From JBEVJC01 sp040510375 (GTDB lineage Bacteria > Bacteroidota > Bacteroidia > Chitinophagales > Chitinophagaceae): 64,000 nucleotides of DNA. Each line of letters opens with the position of its first letter. Position 1 is the first letter of the stretch. Made by a program: the position numbers and the translations under genes. The DNA is taken from assembly GCA_040510375.1 (NCBI GenBank), contig JBEVJC010000034.1:186001-250000 (forward strand), in the 5' to 3' direction. Below are positions 42,345 to 49,713 of this stretch, piece by piece. The notes under the pieces are model-generated. The model searched no databases, had not been told where the DNA came from, and saw nothing but the letters and a program-made list of their open reading frames with translations.

Positions 42345-44039
42345 TCATCGATAGGCCAGCACAAGCACATTACGGTACCTTTTTGTTTTTCCTTCAAGGT
42401 TAAATACAGCTGTCAATACAATGTATGCCGCTGCTGGTAGCCGTTGGCCGTTTTCATCAAGGCCATTCCATGTCCAGTATCCTGAACCCGACAGGAGATC
42501 ACCCCTGACCAGGTGTCTCACAAGCTTCCCATACAGGTTGTAAATCCTTACGTCCGCTACATATCCTGGTGATGGCAATCCAAAATGGATGAAACACAGA
42601 TCATCCAACCCATCATTATCGGGTGAAAAAACAGCAGGCTGGATTTTAACACCGCTATTGGTATCCGGTACGTCCATGAGCTGTGAGTTCCGATACCCCG
42701 GAGTTCCATATCCTGAGGCTGAAGAAGCCGAATGCCAGTTGGATGGATGGTCCGACCCCCAATCGGCATTGATCCTTTCCAGCGCGATGCCCTCACGGTT
42801 AACAAGCAGGGGGAAATGCCATTTTTCAGAATAATTCACTTCATCAATCACTTCGCCCTGCGGACCAGTTAATACTACGGCTCCCTTATCGTCCGCAAAG
42901 CCGGGTAAGGAACGGATAAAATGGAAACTTCGGGGGTTAGAGCTGGAAAAATGGAGAGCCAGTAATTCCGGGTCACTGGTGGCCACTACATATTCACCCG
43001 GGAAAAAAAGAAACGGACCCTCCGAAAGGGGAACAAGATCATTTAAATCGCCACTGCTGTTGCGGTTGGCAAGATGAAGTGTTTTTAAGTCAACAATTTC
43101 TTTTCCATTATTCAGGATCTCCACATAATCATAACCGGAAGGGACAGGGTTAAAAAGGATCTCATTGATCGCCAGGTCACCGGCTACAGCGGTACCCGGA
43201 ATACCAACACTTGCAGTTTCTGTTCCCGCGATATTTCCATAACAATCACCAATACCGCTCACACGGAGGGTGTATACCTGCTTTGTTGTTAATGGTGCGT
43301 CCATTGTTAAATAAACTTCAGTAAATAAAGGCGCAGTTGGAAAGGCTTCCATGAAACGGATCCCGCTTGCCTGATAGGCCGTGATCACAGAAGCCTTAAG
43401 GCTGTCAATGGTTTCATCAAATACCAGTACAATACCTGATGGATCAGGGGTATAGGTGCGGAGCAGCCCTGGTGGCTGATCGTCGGCACTGGAACCATTG
43501 ACCGAGTTAATGGTTCCCGGAGTCCCGCCACGCGCATCATTACTCGAAGTCCAGTTTGACTTTCCACTACAGGGTTTGGTTGGGTCAATCATTTCCAATG
43601 TCCATCCACCCTCCTTCTTTAATTCATTCCGGTGCCAGCCAGGTTCAAACCTTACTGCATGTATAACAAAGTTATCGGCTTTAAGGAGGCTGATGGTTTC
43701 TCCTTCATTGTCAAACGAAGGGAAACTGGTGACTGCTATGGCCGGGCCGAAGGCAGATAGAAAAGGAAGCGCACTGGTGCTTCCGACCAGAAGAATGGAA
43801 TCAGGCTGCAGGAGATATGCTGCCAGCATTCCGCTTTGTCCGGCCTGGTCGGCAATCCGCCAGCCCTGCAGGTTTACCTCCTCTTTACTCCGGGTCCGTA
43901 TCTCGATCCATTCATAAGAAGGTAAACCCACAGTGGGTGAGGGATCCGACATGATCTCCTGGATAATCACCGAATACCTCTCCTGGCTTACCGCGGCCAG
44001 GGGGATTAAAAAGCATAAAGTGAATACCAGGAATCTCAT
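42345..44039 (-). CDS. Secreted lamin-tail-domain protein
   Basis: A 564-residue exported protein from the ATG at 44037-44039 (signal MRFLVFTLCFLIPLAAVS). It has two lamin-tail-type domains: SVIIQEIMSDPSPTVGLPSY then EWIEIRTRS near the N-terminus, and AINEILFNPVPSGYDYVEI in the middle, with an Ig-like stretch between. The end (PAVFSPDNDGLDDLCFIHF, then VADVRIYNLYGKLV, then AAYIVLTAVF) resembles FlgD-like/CHU C-terminal domains of surface proteins. A longer in-frame start at 44108 lacks a signal peptide. It is probably attached to the surface; its role is unknown. Confidence 0.85.
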   Translation of the reverse strand: MRFLVFTLCFLIPLAAVSQERYSVIIQEIMSDPSPTVGLPSYEWIEIRTRSKEEVNLQGWRIADQAGQSGMLAAYLLQPDSILLVGSTSALPFLSAFGPAIAVTSFPSFDNEGETISLLKADNFVIHAVRFEPGWHRNELKKEGGWTLEMIDPTKPCSGKSNWTSSNDARGGTPGTINSVNGSSADDQPPGLLRTYTPDPSGIVLVFDETIDSLKASVITAYQASGIRFMEAFPTAPLFTEVYLTMDAPLTTKQVYTLRVSGIGDCYGNIAGTETASVGIPGTAVAGDLAINEILFNPVPSGYDYVEILNNGKEIVDLKTLHLANRNSSGDLNDLVPLSEGPFLFFPGEYVVATSDPELLALHFSSSNPRSFHFIRSLPGFADDKGAVVLTGPQGEVIDEVNYSEKWHFPLLVNREGIALERINADWGSDHPSNWHSASSASGYGTPGYRNSQLMDVPDTNSGVKIQPAVFSPDNDGLDDLCFIHFGLPSPGYVADVRIYNLYGKLVRHLVRGDLLSGSGYWTWNGLDENGQRLPAAAYIVLTAVFNLEGKTKRYRNVLVLAYR

Positions 44040-44113
44040 GCGGGGTATATATATGTTGATTGGGTAAAGCTCGATGGGCGGGGAAGAGTTACAATGGGAA
44101 AAAAACATAAATA

Positions 44114-44145
44114 TTTGGATTAAAAACCCCTTGCACCTATTTTTG
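44114..44145 (+). promoter_or_regulatory. Promoter of asd
   Basis: TTTG at 44114-44117, a 20-base spacer and TATTTTTG at 44138-44145 match the Bacteroidota promoter closely. Transcription would start near 44152, giving asd a leader of about 190 bases. Confidence 0.7.
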
Positions 44146-44238
44146 TGGAGATATGATCATCATTAAACACACAAAGTCCACAAAGAAACGTTCCTGACGG
44201 GAAGGTTAGCTGTGTATTATTGTACGATATAAACAAGC

Positions 44239-44262
44239 AATGCCTTCCAGCCGGAAGGCATT
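44239..44262 (+). promoter_or_regulatory. Terminator-like hairpin in the asd leader
   Basis: A perfect 10-base stem AATGCCTTCC / GGAAGGCATT with loop AGCC is followed by CCCATTTTAT. It lies about 90 bases into the predicted leader and 80 bases before the asd start, so it may act as an attenuator. Confidence 0.5.
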
Positions 44263-44311
44263 CCCATTTTATGGGGGTTAGTGAATGATCCATTATTCAT
44301 CATCAATAAAT

Positions 44312-44337
44312 TCCTTTCAGCTGAAAGGACAGGAGGG
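44312..44337 (+). promoter_or_regulatory. Perfect palindrome plus strong Shine-Dalgarno before asd
   Basis: TCCTTTCAGCTGAAAGGA (44312-44329) is a perfect 18-base palindrome. It is followed at once by AGGAGGG (44331-44337), five bases before the asd ATG. A Shine-Dalgarno this good is rare in Bacteroidota and supports the ATG at 44342. Confidence 0.6.
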
Positions 44338-44341
44338 TAAA

Positions 44342-45331
44342 ATGAAAGTTGCAGTTGTAGGCGCCACCGGACTGGTTGGCACCAAAATGTTACAGGTATT
44401 GGCCGAAAGAAATTTCCCGGTAACGGAACTGGTACCGGTTGCATCGGAAAGATCCATTGGTAAGGAAGTAGAGTTCAGGGGAAAGAAGTACAAGGTAGTG
44501 AGTATGGAAGATGCGATAAAGGCGAAACCTGCTGTAGCTTTATTTTCAGCCGGTGGCAGTACTTCACTGGAATGGGCGCCTAAGTTTGCAGAGGCAGGCA
44601 TCACCGTAATTGATAATTCATCGGCCTGGCGTATGGATCCGTCCAAACCGCTGGTAGTTCCTGAAATCAATGCGGATGTGCTGACAGCGGGTGATAAGAT
44701 CATTGCAAATCCCAACTGTTCCACTATCCAGATGGTGGTTGCATTAAACCCGCTGCATAAAAAATACGGAATAAGGCGGATTGTTGTAAGTACCTACCAG
44801 AGCGTTACAGGTACCGGTGTTAAGGCAGTCAGCCAGATGATGAATGAACGGAAGGGAATCACTGGTGAAATGGCCTATAAATACCCCATTGATCTCAACG
44901 CAATTCCCCAGATCGATGTGTTCACCGAAAACGGCTACACCAAGGAAGAAATGAAGATGGTAAAAGAAACCGCGAAGATCATGCGTGACGATACCATCCG
45001 GGTAACGGCAACAACGGTCCGGATCCCCGTGATGGGCGGGCATAGTGAAAGTGCCAATGTAGAATTTGAAAATGATTTTATACTGGACGAAGTTCGTACG
45101 TTACTTTCCTCCTCACCAGGGGTGGTGGTTGTAGACGATACGGCCAATGCACTCTACCCGATGCCGATGGATGCGCATGAAAAGGACGATGTATTTGTAG
45201 GCAGGTTACGTCGCGATGAATCGCAGGCAAAAACGCTCAACATGTGGATCGTTTCGGATAACCTGCGTAAAGGTGCTGCAACGAATGCAGTGCAGATCGC
45301 TGAATACCTAAATGAGAAAGGGCTTTTGTAA
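44342..45331 (+). CDS. asd: Aspartate-semialdehyde dehydrogenase
   Basis: A 329-residue enzyme that reduces aspartyl phosphate to aspartate semialdehyde on the route to lysine/diaminopimelate, threonine and methionine. NADP-binding start MKVAVVGATGLVGTKML; catalytic Cys in NPNCSTIQMV; substrate motif VSTYQSVTGTG; catalytic His in VMGGHSESANVEF. The ATG at 44342 fits the family start and has a strong Shine-Dalgarno; an in-frame ATG at 44285 adds 19 unconserved residues. Its long, structured leader suggests regulation by amino-acid supply (inference). Confidence 0.95.
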   Translation: MKVAVVGATGLVGTKMLQVLAERNFPVTELVPVASERSIGKEVEFRGKKYKVVSMEDAIKAKPAVALFSAGGSTSLEWAPKFAEAGITVIDNSSAWRMDPSKPLVVPEINADVLTAGDKIIANPNCSTIQMVVALNPLHKKYGIRRIVVSTYQSVTGTGVKAVSQMMNERKGITGEMAYKYPIDLNAIPQIDVFTENGYTKEEMKMVKETAKIMRDDTIRVTATTVRIPVMGGHSESANVEFENDFILDEVRTLLSSSPGVVVVDDTANALYPMPMDAHEKDDVFVGRLRRDESQAKTLNMWIVSDNLRKGAATNAVQIAEYLNEKGLL

Positions 45332-45390
45332 ACGTTTCTTGTGGAAGCCCCCATTTTTCAAAACAAAGGGTTAAGTAAGGCAGCTTATAT

Positions 45391-45436
45391 AAAAAAATAA
45401 AACCGGAACTCCGATTAAGGGGATTCCGGTTTTTTA
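45391..45436. terminator. Bidirectional terminator between asd and the YceI gene
   Basis: AAACCGGAA / TTCCGGTTT (45400-45408 and 45424-45432) with an inner G/C extension has an A-rich run on the left and TTTTTT on the right. It can terminate both convergent genes. Confidence 0.88.
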
Positions 45437-45464
45437 TTATGAAGGGAACGGATTAAAATTTTTA

Positions 45465-45986
45465 TCAGGATTTGATCAGCTCAACATCCGCCTGCAGCCT
45501 GACATCGTTTGCTACAACCAGTCCACCCGCTTCTGTAACGGCGCTCCAGGTAAGACCGAAGTCCTGGCGGTTGATCTTCGTTGTAACTTCAAAACCTGCC
45601 ACAGTCTGGCCGTAAAGGCTTTTTTCAATACCACCGAATTCAGCAAAAACCACTATCGAGCGGGTAACGCCTTTAAGGGTAAGATCGCCGGTGATCTTAA
45701 AATCATTTCCTGTTTTTTCAACACTTGTTGAAACGAAAGTCAGTTTCGGGAATTTATCAGCGTCAAAAAAATCGGCTGACTTAAGATGCGCATCACGTTG
45801 CTCATTGCCCGTGTTGACACTATTGATATCAGCGCTGAAAGTAACCTTGCCATCGCTGAAGTCTTCATTTGCTGCTTCGAGCGTTCCTTCAAATGAAGTG
45901 AATTTTCCAGACGCGGTTGAAACGACCAGGTGTTTTACTTTAAACCCGATCTCTGAATGTGCGGTATCAATTGTCCAAGTTGCCAT
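45465..45986 (-). CDS. YceI-family lipid-binding protein
   Basis: A 173-residue YceI-like protein: WTIDTAHSEIGFKVKHLVVS start, GKVTFSADINSVNTGNEQRDAHL and DFFDADKFPKLTFVS, then ITGDLTLKGVTR. The family forms a lipocalin-like barrel that binds polyisoprenoid or amphiphilic molecules. There is no signal peptide, so this member is probably cytosolic, unlike the periplasmic enterobacterial protein. Single-gene unit sharing a terminator with asd. Confidence 0.93.
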   Translation of the reverse strand: MATWTIDTAHSEIGFKVKHLVVSTASGKFTSFEGTLEAANEDFSDGKVTFSADINSVNTGNEQRDAHLKSADFFDADKFPKLTFVSTSVEKTGNDFKITGDLTLKGVTRSIVVFAEFGGIEKSLYGQTVAGFEVTTKINRQDFGLTWSAVTEAGGLVVANDVRLQADVELIKS

Positions 45987-46260
45987 GATTTATAATTTAA
46001 GATGTAAAATTAATGTTCCAACATTGAATTATCAAACAAATTGTGTTAAAGCTTCCCGAATCATTGAAAATTGATGTTCCGGTCTGTTCACGGACGCACG
46101 TAACACGCAGATCTGCAACTATCAGGGTAGGATAATTGTGCCAGAACCCCGGCTATAACATTTTAGGTAGTAATAATACAATTGCGGCAGCCACGGGCTG
46201 GACGTGCCGAAAAGCAGGAAGGGTACATCGGAACCGCACCGGGTTGATCACTGCACTATA

Positions 46261-47289
46261 TCAGACTGAGGAAGTAAACTGCCTTAAGAACCTCACATCA
46301 TTTTCACTGAACAGTCTTAAGTCGTTGACATCATATTTCAGCATGGCCGGTCTTTCAATACCCAGGCCGAATGCAAACCCGCTGTATTTATTCGGATCAA
46401 TATTACAGTTCGTAAGCACATTGGGATGCACCATTCCGCAGCCAAGGATTTCAACCCAACCTGTTTTTTTACAGATATTACAACCAACACCACCGCAGAT
46501 CATACAGGTTACATCCATCTCTGCACTTGGTTCGGTGAAAGGGAAATACGAAGGCCGGAACCGCACTTTTACATCCTTGCCATACATTTCCTTAACAAAA
46601 AAATACAGGGTTTGTTTCAGGTCGGCAAAGGAAACATTTTCATCAATATATAATCCTTCCACCTGGTGGAAAAAACAATGGCTGCGCGCGCTTATCGTTT
46701 CATTACGGTACACACGTCCGGGCATCAGCATCCGGATAGGTAGTTTACCTTTTTCCATTTCCCTGATCTGCACGCTGCTGGTATGGGTCCGCAGCACCCA
46801 GTCGGGATTTTGCTGGATATAAAAAGTATCCTGCATATCGCGGGCCGGATGATGGGCCGGTAAATTAAGCGCACCGAAATTGTGCCAGTCGTCCTCGATC
46901 TCGGGTCCCTCTGCAACTGCAAAGCCAAGTCGCTGGAAGATGGACACGATCCTGTTGCGCATCAATGTTATCGGATGCCGGCTTCCCAGCGGTGTGGGTT
47001 CTCCGGGAAGGCTGAGATCAGTCAGCGCGGTCTCCGTTTCACCAGAACCGGCTTTTGATTTCAGTTCCTCGTATAGACCCTCGGCAAATAATTTAAATTC
47101 ATTGAGTAATTGTCCGGCCTGTTTCTTCTGGTCAACAGCCACATTCTTCATTTCACCCATGATCGATTTTACGATCCCCTTTGTACCGAGATACCTGATC
47201 CGGAATTCTTCCACCTGCTTTTCATCAGTAGCGGGGAACGACTTCATCTCGGTCTTATATGCCTCAATCTGGCTGACTAATTGCTCCAT
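46261..47289 (-). CDS. pheS: Phenylalanine-tRNA ligase alpha subunit
   Basis: A 342-residue class II synthetase subunit. N-terminal coiled coil (about 1-85), then motif 2 region (RTHTSSVQIREMEKGKLPIR, VYRNETISARSHCFFHQVEG), RFRPSYFPFTEPSAEMDV, and motif 3 (GFAFGLGIERPAMLKY). CMICGGVGCNICKKTGW is an additional cysteine cluster seen in many bacterial PheS. pheT is not adjacent. TATCTTTG lies 7 bases upstream of the ATG, which would give an almost leaderless mRNA. Confidence 0.96.
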   Translation of the reverse strand: MEQLVSQIEAYKTEMKSFPATDEKQVEEFRIRYLGTKGIVKSIMGEMKNVAVDQKKQAGQLLNEFKLFAEGLYEELKSKAGSGETETALTDLSLPGEPTPLGSRHPITLMRNRIVSIFQRLGFAVAEGPEIEDDWHNFGALNLPAHHPARDMQDTFYIQQNPDWVLRTHTSSVQIREMEKGKLPIRMLMPGRVYRNETISARSHCFFHQVEGLYIDENVSFADLKQTLYFFVKEMYGKDVKVRFRPSYFPFTEPSAEMDVTCMICGGVGCNICKKTGWVEILGCGMVHPNVLTNCNIDPNKYSGFAFGLGIERPAMLKYDVNDLRLFSENDVRFLRQFTSSV

Positions 47290-47296
47290 AAGGCGG

Positions 47297-47304
47297 CAAA
47301 GATA
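47297..47304 (-). promoter_or_regulatory. -7 box close to the pheS start
   Basis: On the minus strand this reads TATCTTTG, a perfect TAnnTTTG, only 7 bases from the ATG. No TTG is visible at the expected -33 position, so confidence is limited. Confidence 0.35.
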
Positions 47305-47326
47305 GGAAATCGATTATCTTGCAGCC

Positions 47327-48463
47327 ATGTCAGACCAGTTAAATATCGCCGACTTTCTTTCTCCCCTGAACCTCGCCGAAATCTCGGATGATGAAGGTTA
47401 TAAGGATGGCCAGATGGGCAGGATCCTGTCCGTGTATGAAGATGAATTCCCCGATCTTGACAATGTGCAACTTGTGATCCTGGGATGTGATGAGCAACGC
47501 GGCGCGGGCCTGATCGGACCACCAAGTAAAGCGGCCGACACCATCCGTCGCCAGTTCTACCGCCTGTTCTACTGGCACACCGATGTGCGGGTGGCAGATA
47601 TCGGAAATGTGAAAACAGGTTCCACTTTCGGTGATTCGTATGCTGCCCTCCGGATGATCGTAAAAGAACTGACCACCGAAGGCAAGACCGTAATCATCCT
47701 TGGCGGATCGCATGACCTTACTATCGGCCAGTACCAGGCATACGCAGATAAAAGAAACCTGATTGAAGCCTGTTGTGTAGATGCAATGATCGACCTGAAT
47801 ATTGAATCTCCATTTGCCAACGAAAACTTCCTGCTGGATATGCTTACCGGAGAACCCAATTTCATCCGGCATTACAACCATATCGGATTCCAGAGTTATT
47901 TCGTGCATCCAAGAATGCTGGAGACCATGGATAAACTCCGGTTCGATTGTTTCCGGGTTGGGCATGTTAAGGAAAACATCGAAGAGATGGAACCGGTGAT
48001 CCGCAACAGCGACCTCCTTAGTTTTGATATCTCATCCATCGCAAGTGCCTATGCACCGGCAAATAAAATAACACCCAACGGTTTTAATGGTGAAGAGGCC
48101 TGTATACTTCTCCGTTATGCGGGAATGAGTCCCACGGTCAGCAGTATCGGCATTTATGGATACCAGCCGCAACACGATGTGCACAACCAGACAGCCATAC
48201 AGATCTCACATATGTTATGGTACCTGATTGACGGAAGGAGCCGAGCGTTACGCGAAGCCGGATTACACGAACGCGAATCATTTACCGAATACCATACGGC
48301 CTTCGCGGAAGTGGATACAACATTCCTGCAAAGCAGGCGTACCGGTCGCTGGTGGATGCAGATGCCCGACAGCAAGTTCATTGCCTGCAGTCACAAGGAT
48401 TACCTGCTGGCAAGCAGCAACGAGATCCCCGAACGATGGCTCCGCGCACAGGAACGCAGTTGA
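47327..48463 (+). CDS. Arginase/ureohydrolase-fold protein with altered metal site
   Basis: A 378-residue protein of the arginase/agmatinase/formimidoylglutamase superfamily: LGCDEQRGAGLIGPPSKAAD start, GGSHDLT (H129), VDAMIDLN (D152, M154, D156) and LLSFDISSIAS (D234, S236). In active enzymes the last two motifs read DAHxD and SxDxDxxDP. H129, D152, D156 and D234 (first metal site) are kept, but the His and Asp that complete the second site are M154 and S236. It may bind one metal, have another reaction, or be non-catalytic. Divergent from pheS by 37 bases. Confidence 0.88.
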   Translation: MSDQLNIADFLSPLNLAEISDDEGYKDGQMGRILSVYEDEFPDLDNVQLVILGCDEQRGAGLIGPPSKAADTIRRQFYRLFYWHTDVRVADIGNVKTGSTFGDSYAALRMIVKELTTEGKTVIILGGSHDLTIGQYQAYADKRNLIEACCVDAMIDLNIESPFANENFLLDMLTGEPNFIRHYNHIGFQSYFVHPRMLETMDKLRFDCFRVGHVKENIEEMEPVIRNSDLLSFDISSIASAYAPANKITPNGFNGEEACILLRYAGMSPTVSSIGIYGYQPQHDVHNQTAIQISHMLWYLIDGRSRALREAGLHERESFTEYHTAFAEVDTTFLQSRRTGRWWMQMPDSKFIACSHKDYLLASSNEIPERWLRAQERS

Positions 48464-48617
48464 TATGAGTATGATTTTTTAGACTGGGATGGTTTCGTGC
48501 ACAGGAACGCAGCTGACAGGTGTATGGTATTTCAGGCAAAAGATGCTTCGCTCACAGGAACGCAGCTGATTTCTATGTGATAGTTCAGACGAAAGATGGC
48601 TTCCCGCATAGTCGGGA
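48435..48617 (+). repeat. 53-54-base tandem repeats echoing the arginase-like gene end
   Basis: The gene's last 29 bases (GATGGCTCCGCGCACAGG followed by AACGCAGTTGA) recur as GATGGTTTCGTGCACAGG...CAGCTGA at 48488, GATGCTTCGCTCACAGG...CAGCTGA at 48542 and a truncated GATGGCTTCCCGCATAG at 48595. Spacings are 53, 54 and 53 bases. Each full copy keeps the CACAGGAACGCAG block and a TGA. The last unit ends in a small TCCCG/CGGGA hairpin. Confidence 0.88.
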
Positions 48618-48651
48618 TTAATACGATTTTTAGCAGTTAAAAAAAATAAAG

Positions 48652-49713
48652 ATGAGTTCAGTTATCCGCACAGGTATTGCTTCTTTTGGAATGAGTGGTA
48701 AGGTTTTTCACGCCCCGTTTATTAAACAACATCCCGGTTTTGAGCTCGTGTCTATCGTTGAGCGCAATAAATCCGAATCGAGGGAAAAATATCCGGAGAC
48801 CAAACTGGTCCGTTCTTTCGAAGAGCTGCTTGCAGATGTCAGCATCGAACTGGTGGTGGTCAATACCCCGGTACAAACCCATTTCGAATATGCAAAACTT
48901 GCACTGCAGGCCGGAAAAAAACTGGTAGTGGAGAAACCTTTTACCATAACCGGAGCAGAAGCAAAAGAACTGGATGAACTGGCGCGTTCTACCAATAGTT
49001 TTTTAAGTGTGTACCAGAACCGTCGTTATGATGCGGATTTTGTGGCGGTGAAAGAGGTGGTGGACCAGAAATTATTGGGAGAGCTGAGGGAAGTGGAGAT
49101 CCGGTACGACCGGTTCCGTCCGGGTTTCAGCGGTAAGGATCATAAAGAATCTGCTATAGCGGGGTCTGGTCTCCTGCACGACCTGGGCACCCATATGGTA
49201 GACCAGGCCCTGCAACTTTTTGGCTGTCCGCAAAAATTATTTGCTGACCTCCGCGTGGTACGTGATTCTGAAACCAGTGCCAATGATTGTATTGAGGTAA
49301 TATTGTATTATCCAAAACTGCGGGTGCGTATAAAAAGTACCGTTATCGGCCGGGCCGTGTATCCTTCCTTTGTATTGAACGGGATGAACGGGAGTTTCCT
49401 GCAGGACCGGTCCGACCGCCAGGAAGCTGAACTACTGGCAGGTGTAATGCCATCTGTCAGCGACTGGTCGCCCGTTCCCGAACAACCCGATGGCTTCCTC
49501 CATATCGATCTCAACGGGAAAGAGCTGAAAGAACACCGTACTTCCAGGCCCGGTAATTTTATGCGGTACTATGATGAAGTATGGAAGGCCATCAATGGCC
49601 AGGGACCCAATCCCGTTCCTGCATCAGACGCTGTTAAAACCATGAACATTATCGATGCTGCAATAAGGAGTAATAATGAAGGCCGTGTGATTGAACTACC
49701 GGTTATCGGTTAA
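48652..49713 (+). CDS. Gfo/Idh/MocA-family oxidoreductase
   Basis: A 353-residue NAD(P)-dependent dehydrogenase. Rossmann domain with IASFGMSGKVFHAPFI, substrate-loop VVVNTPVQTHFEYAKLAL and the family Glu-Lys-Pro in KKLVVEKPFTI; the C-terminal domain has GSGLLHDLGTHMVDQAL with the usual Asp/His pair. It probably oxidises or reduces a sugar or inositol-type substrate in the cytosol. Its 3' end overlaps the convergent mutL gene by 11 bases. Confidence 0.93.
   Translation: MSSVIRTGIASFGMSGKVFHAPFIKQHPGFELVSIVERNKSESREKYPETKLVRSFEELLADVSIELVVVNTPVQTHFEYAKLALQAGKKLVVEKPFTITGAEAKELDELARSTNSFLSVYQNRRYDADFVAVKEVVDQKLLGELREVEIRYDRFRPGFSGKDHKESAIAGSGLLHDLGTHMVDQALQLFGCPQKLFADLRVVRDSETSANDCIEVILYYPKLRVRIKSTVIGRAVYPSFVLNGMNGSFLQDRSDRQEAELLAGVMPSVSDWSPVPEQPDGFLHIDLNGKELKEHRTSRPGNFMRYYDEVWKAINGQGPNPVPASDAVKTMNIIDAAIRSNNEGRVIELPVIG

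Noticed and set aside
48464..48651. Small RNA or insertion remnant after the arginase-like gene
   Set aside because: The sequence is explained as degenerate copies of the gene end; no terminal inverted repeats, transposase fragment or target duplication were seen.
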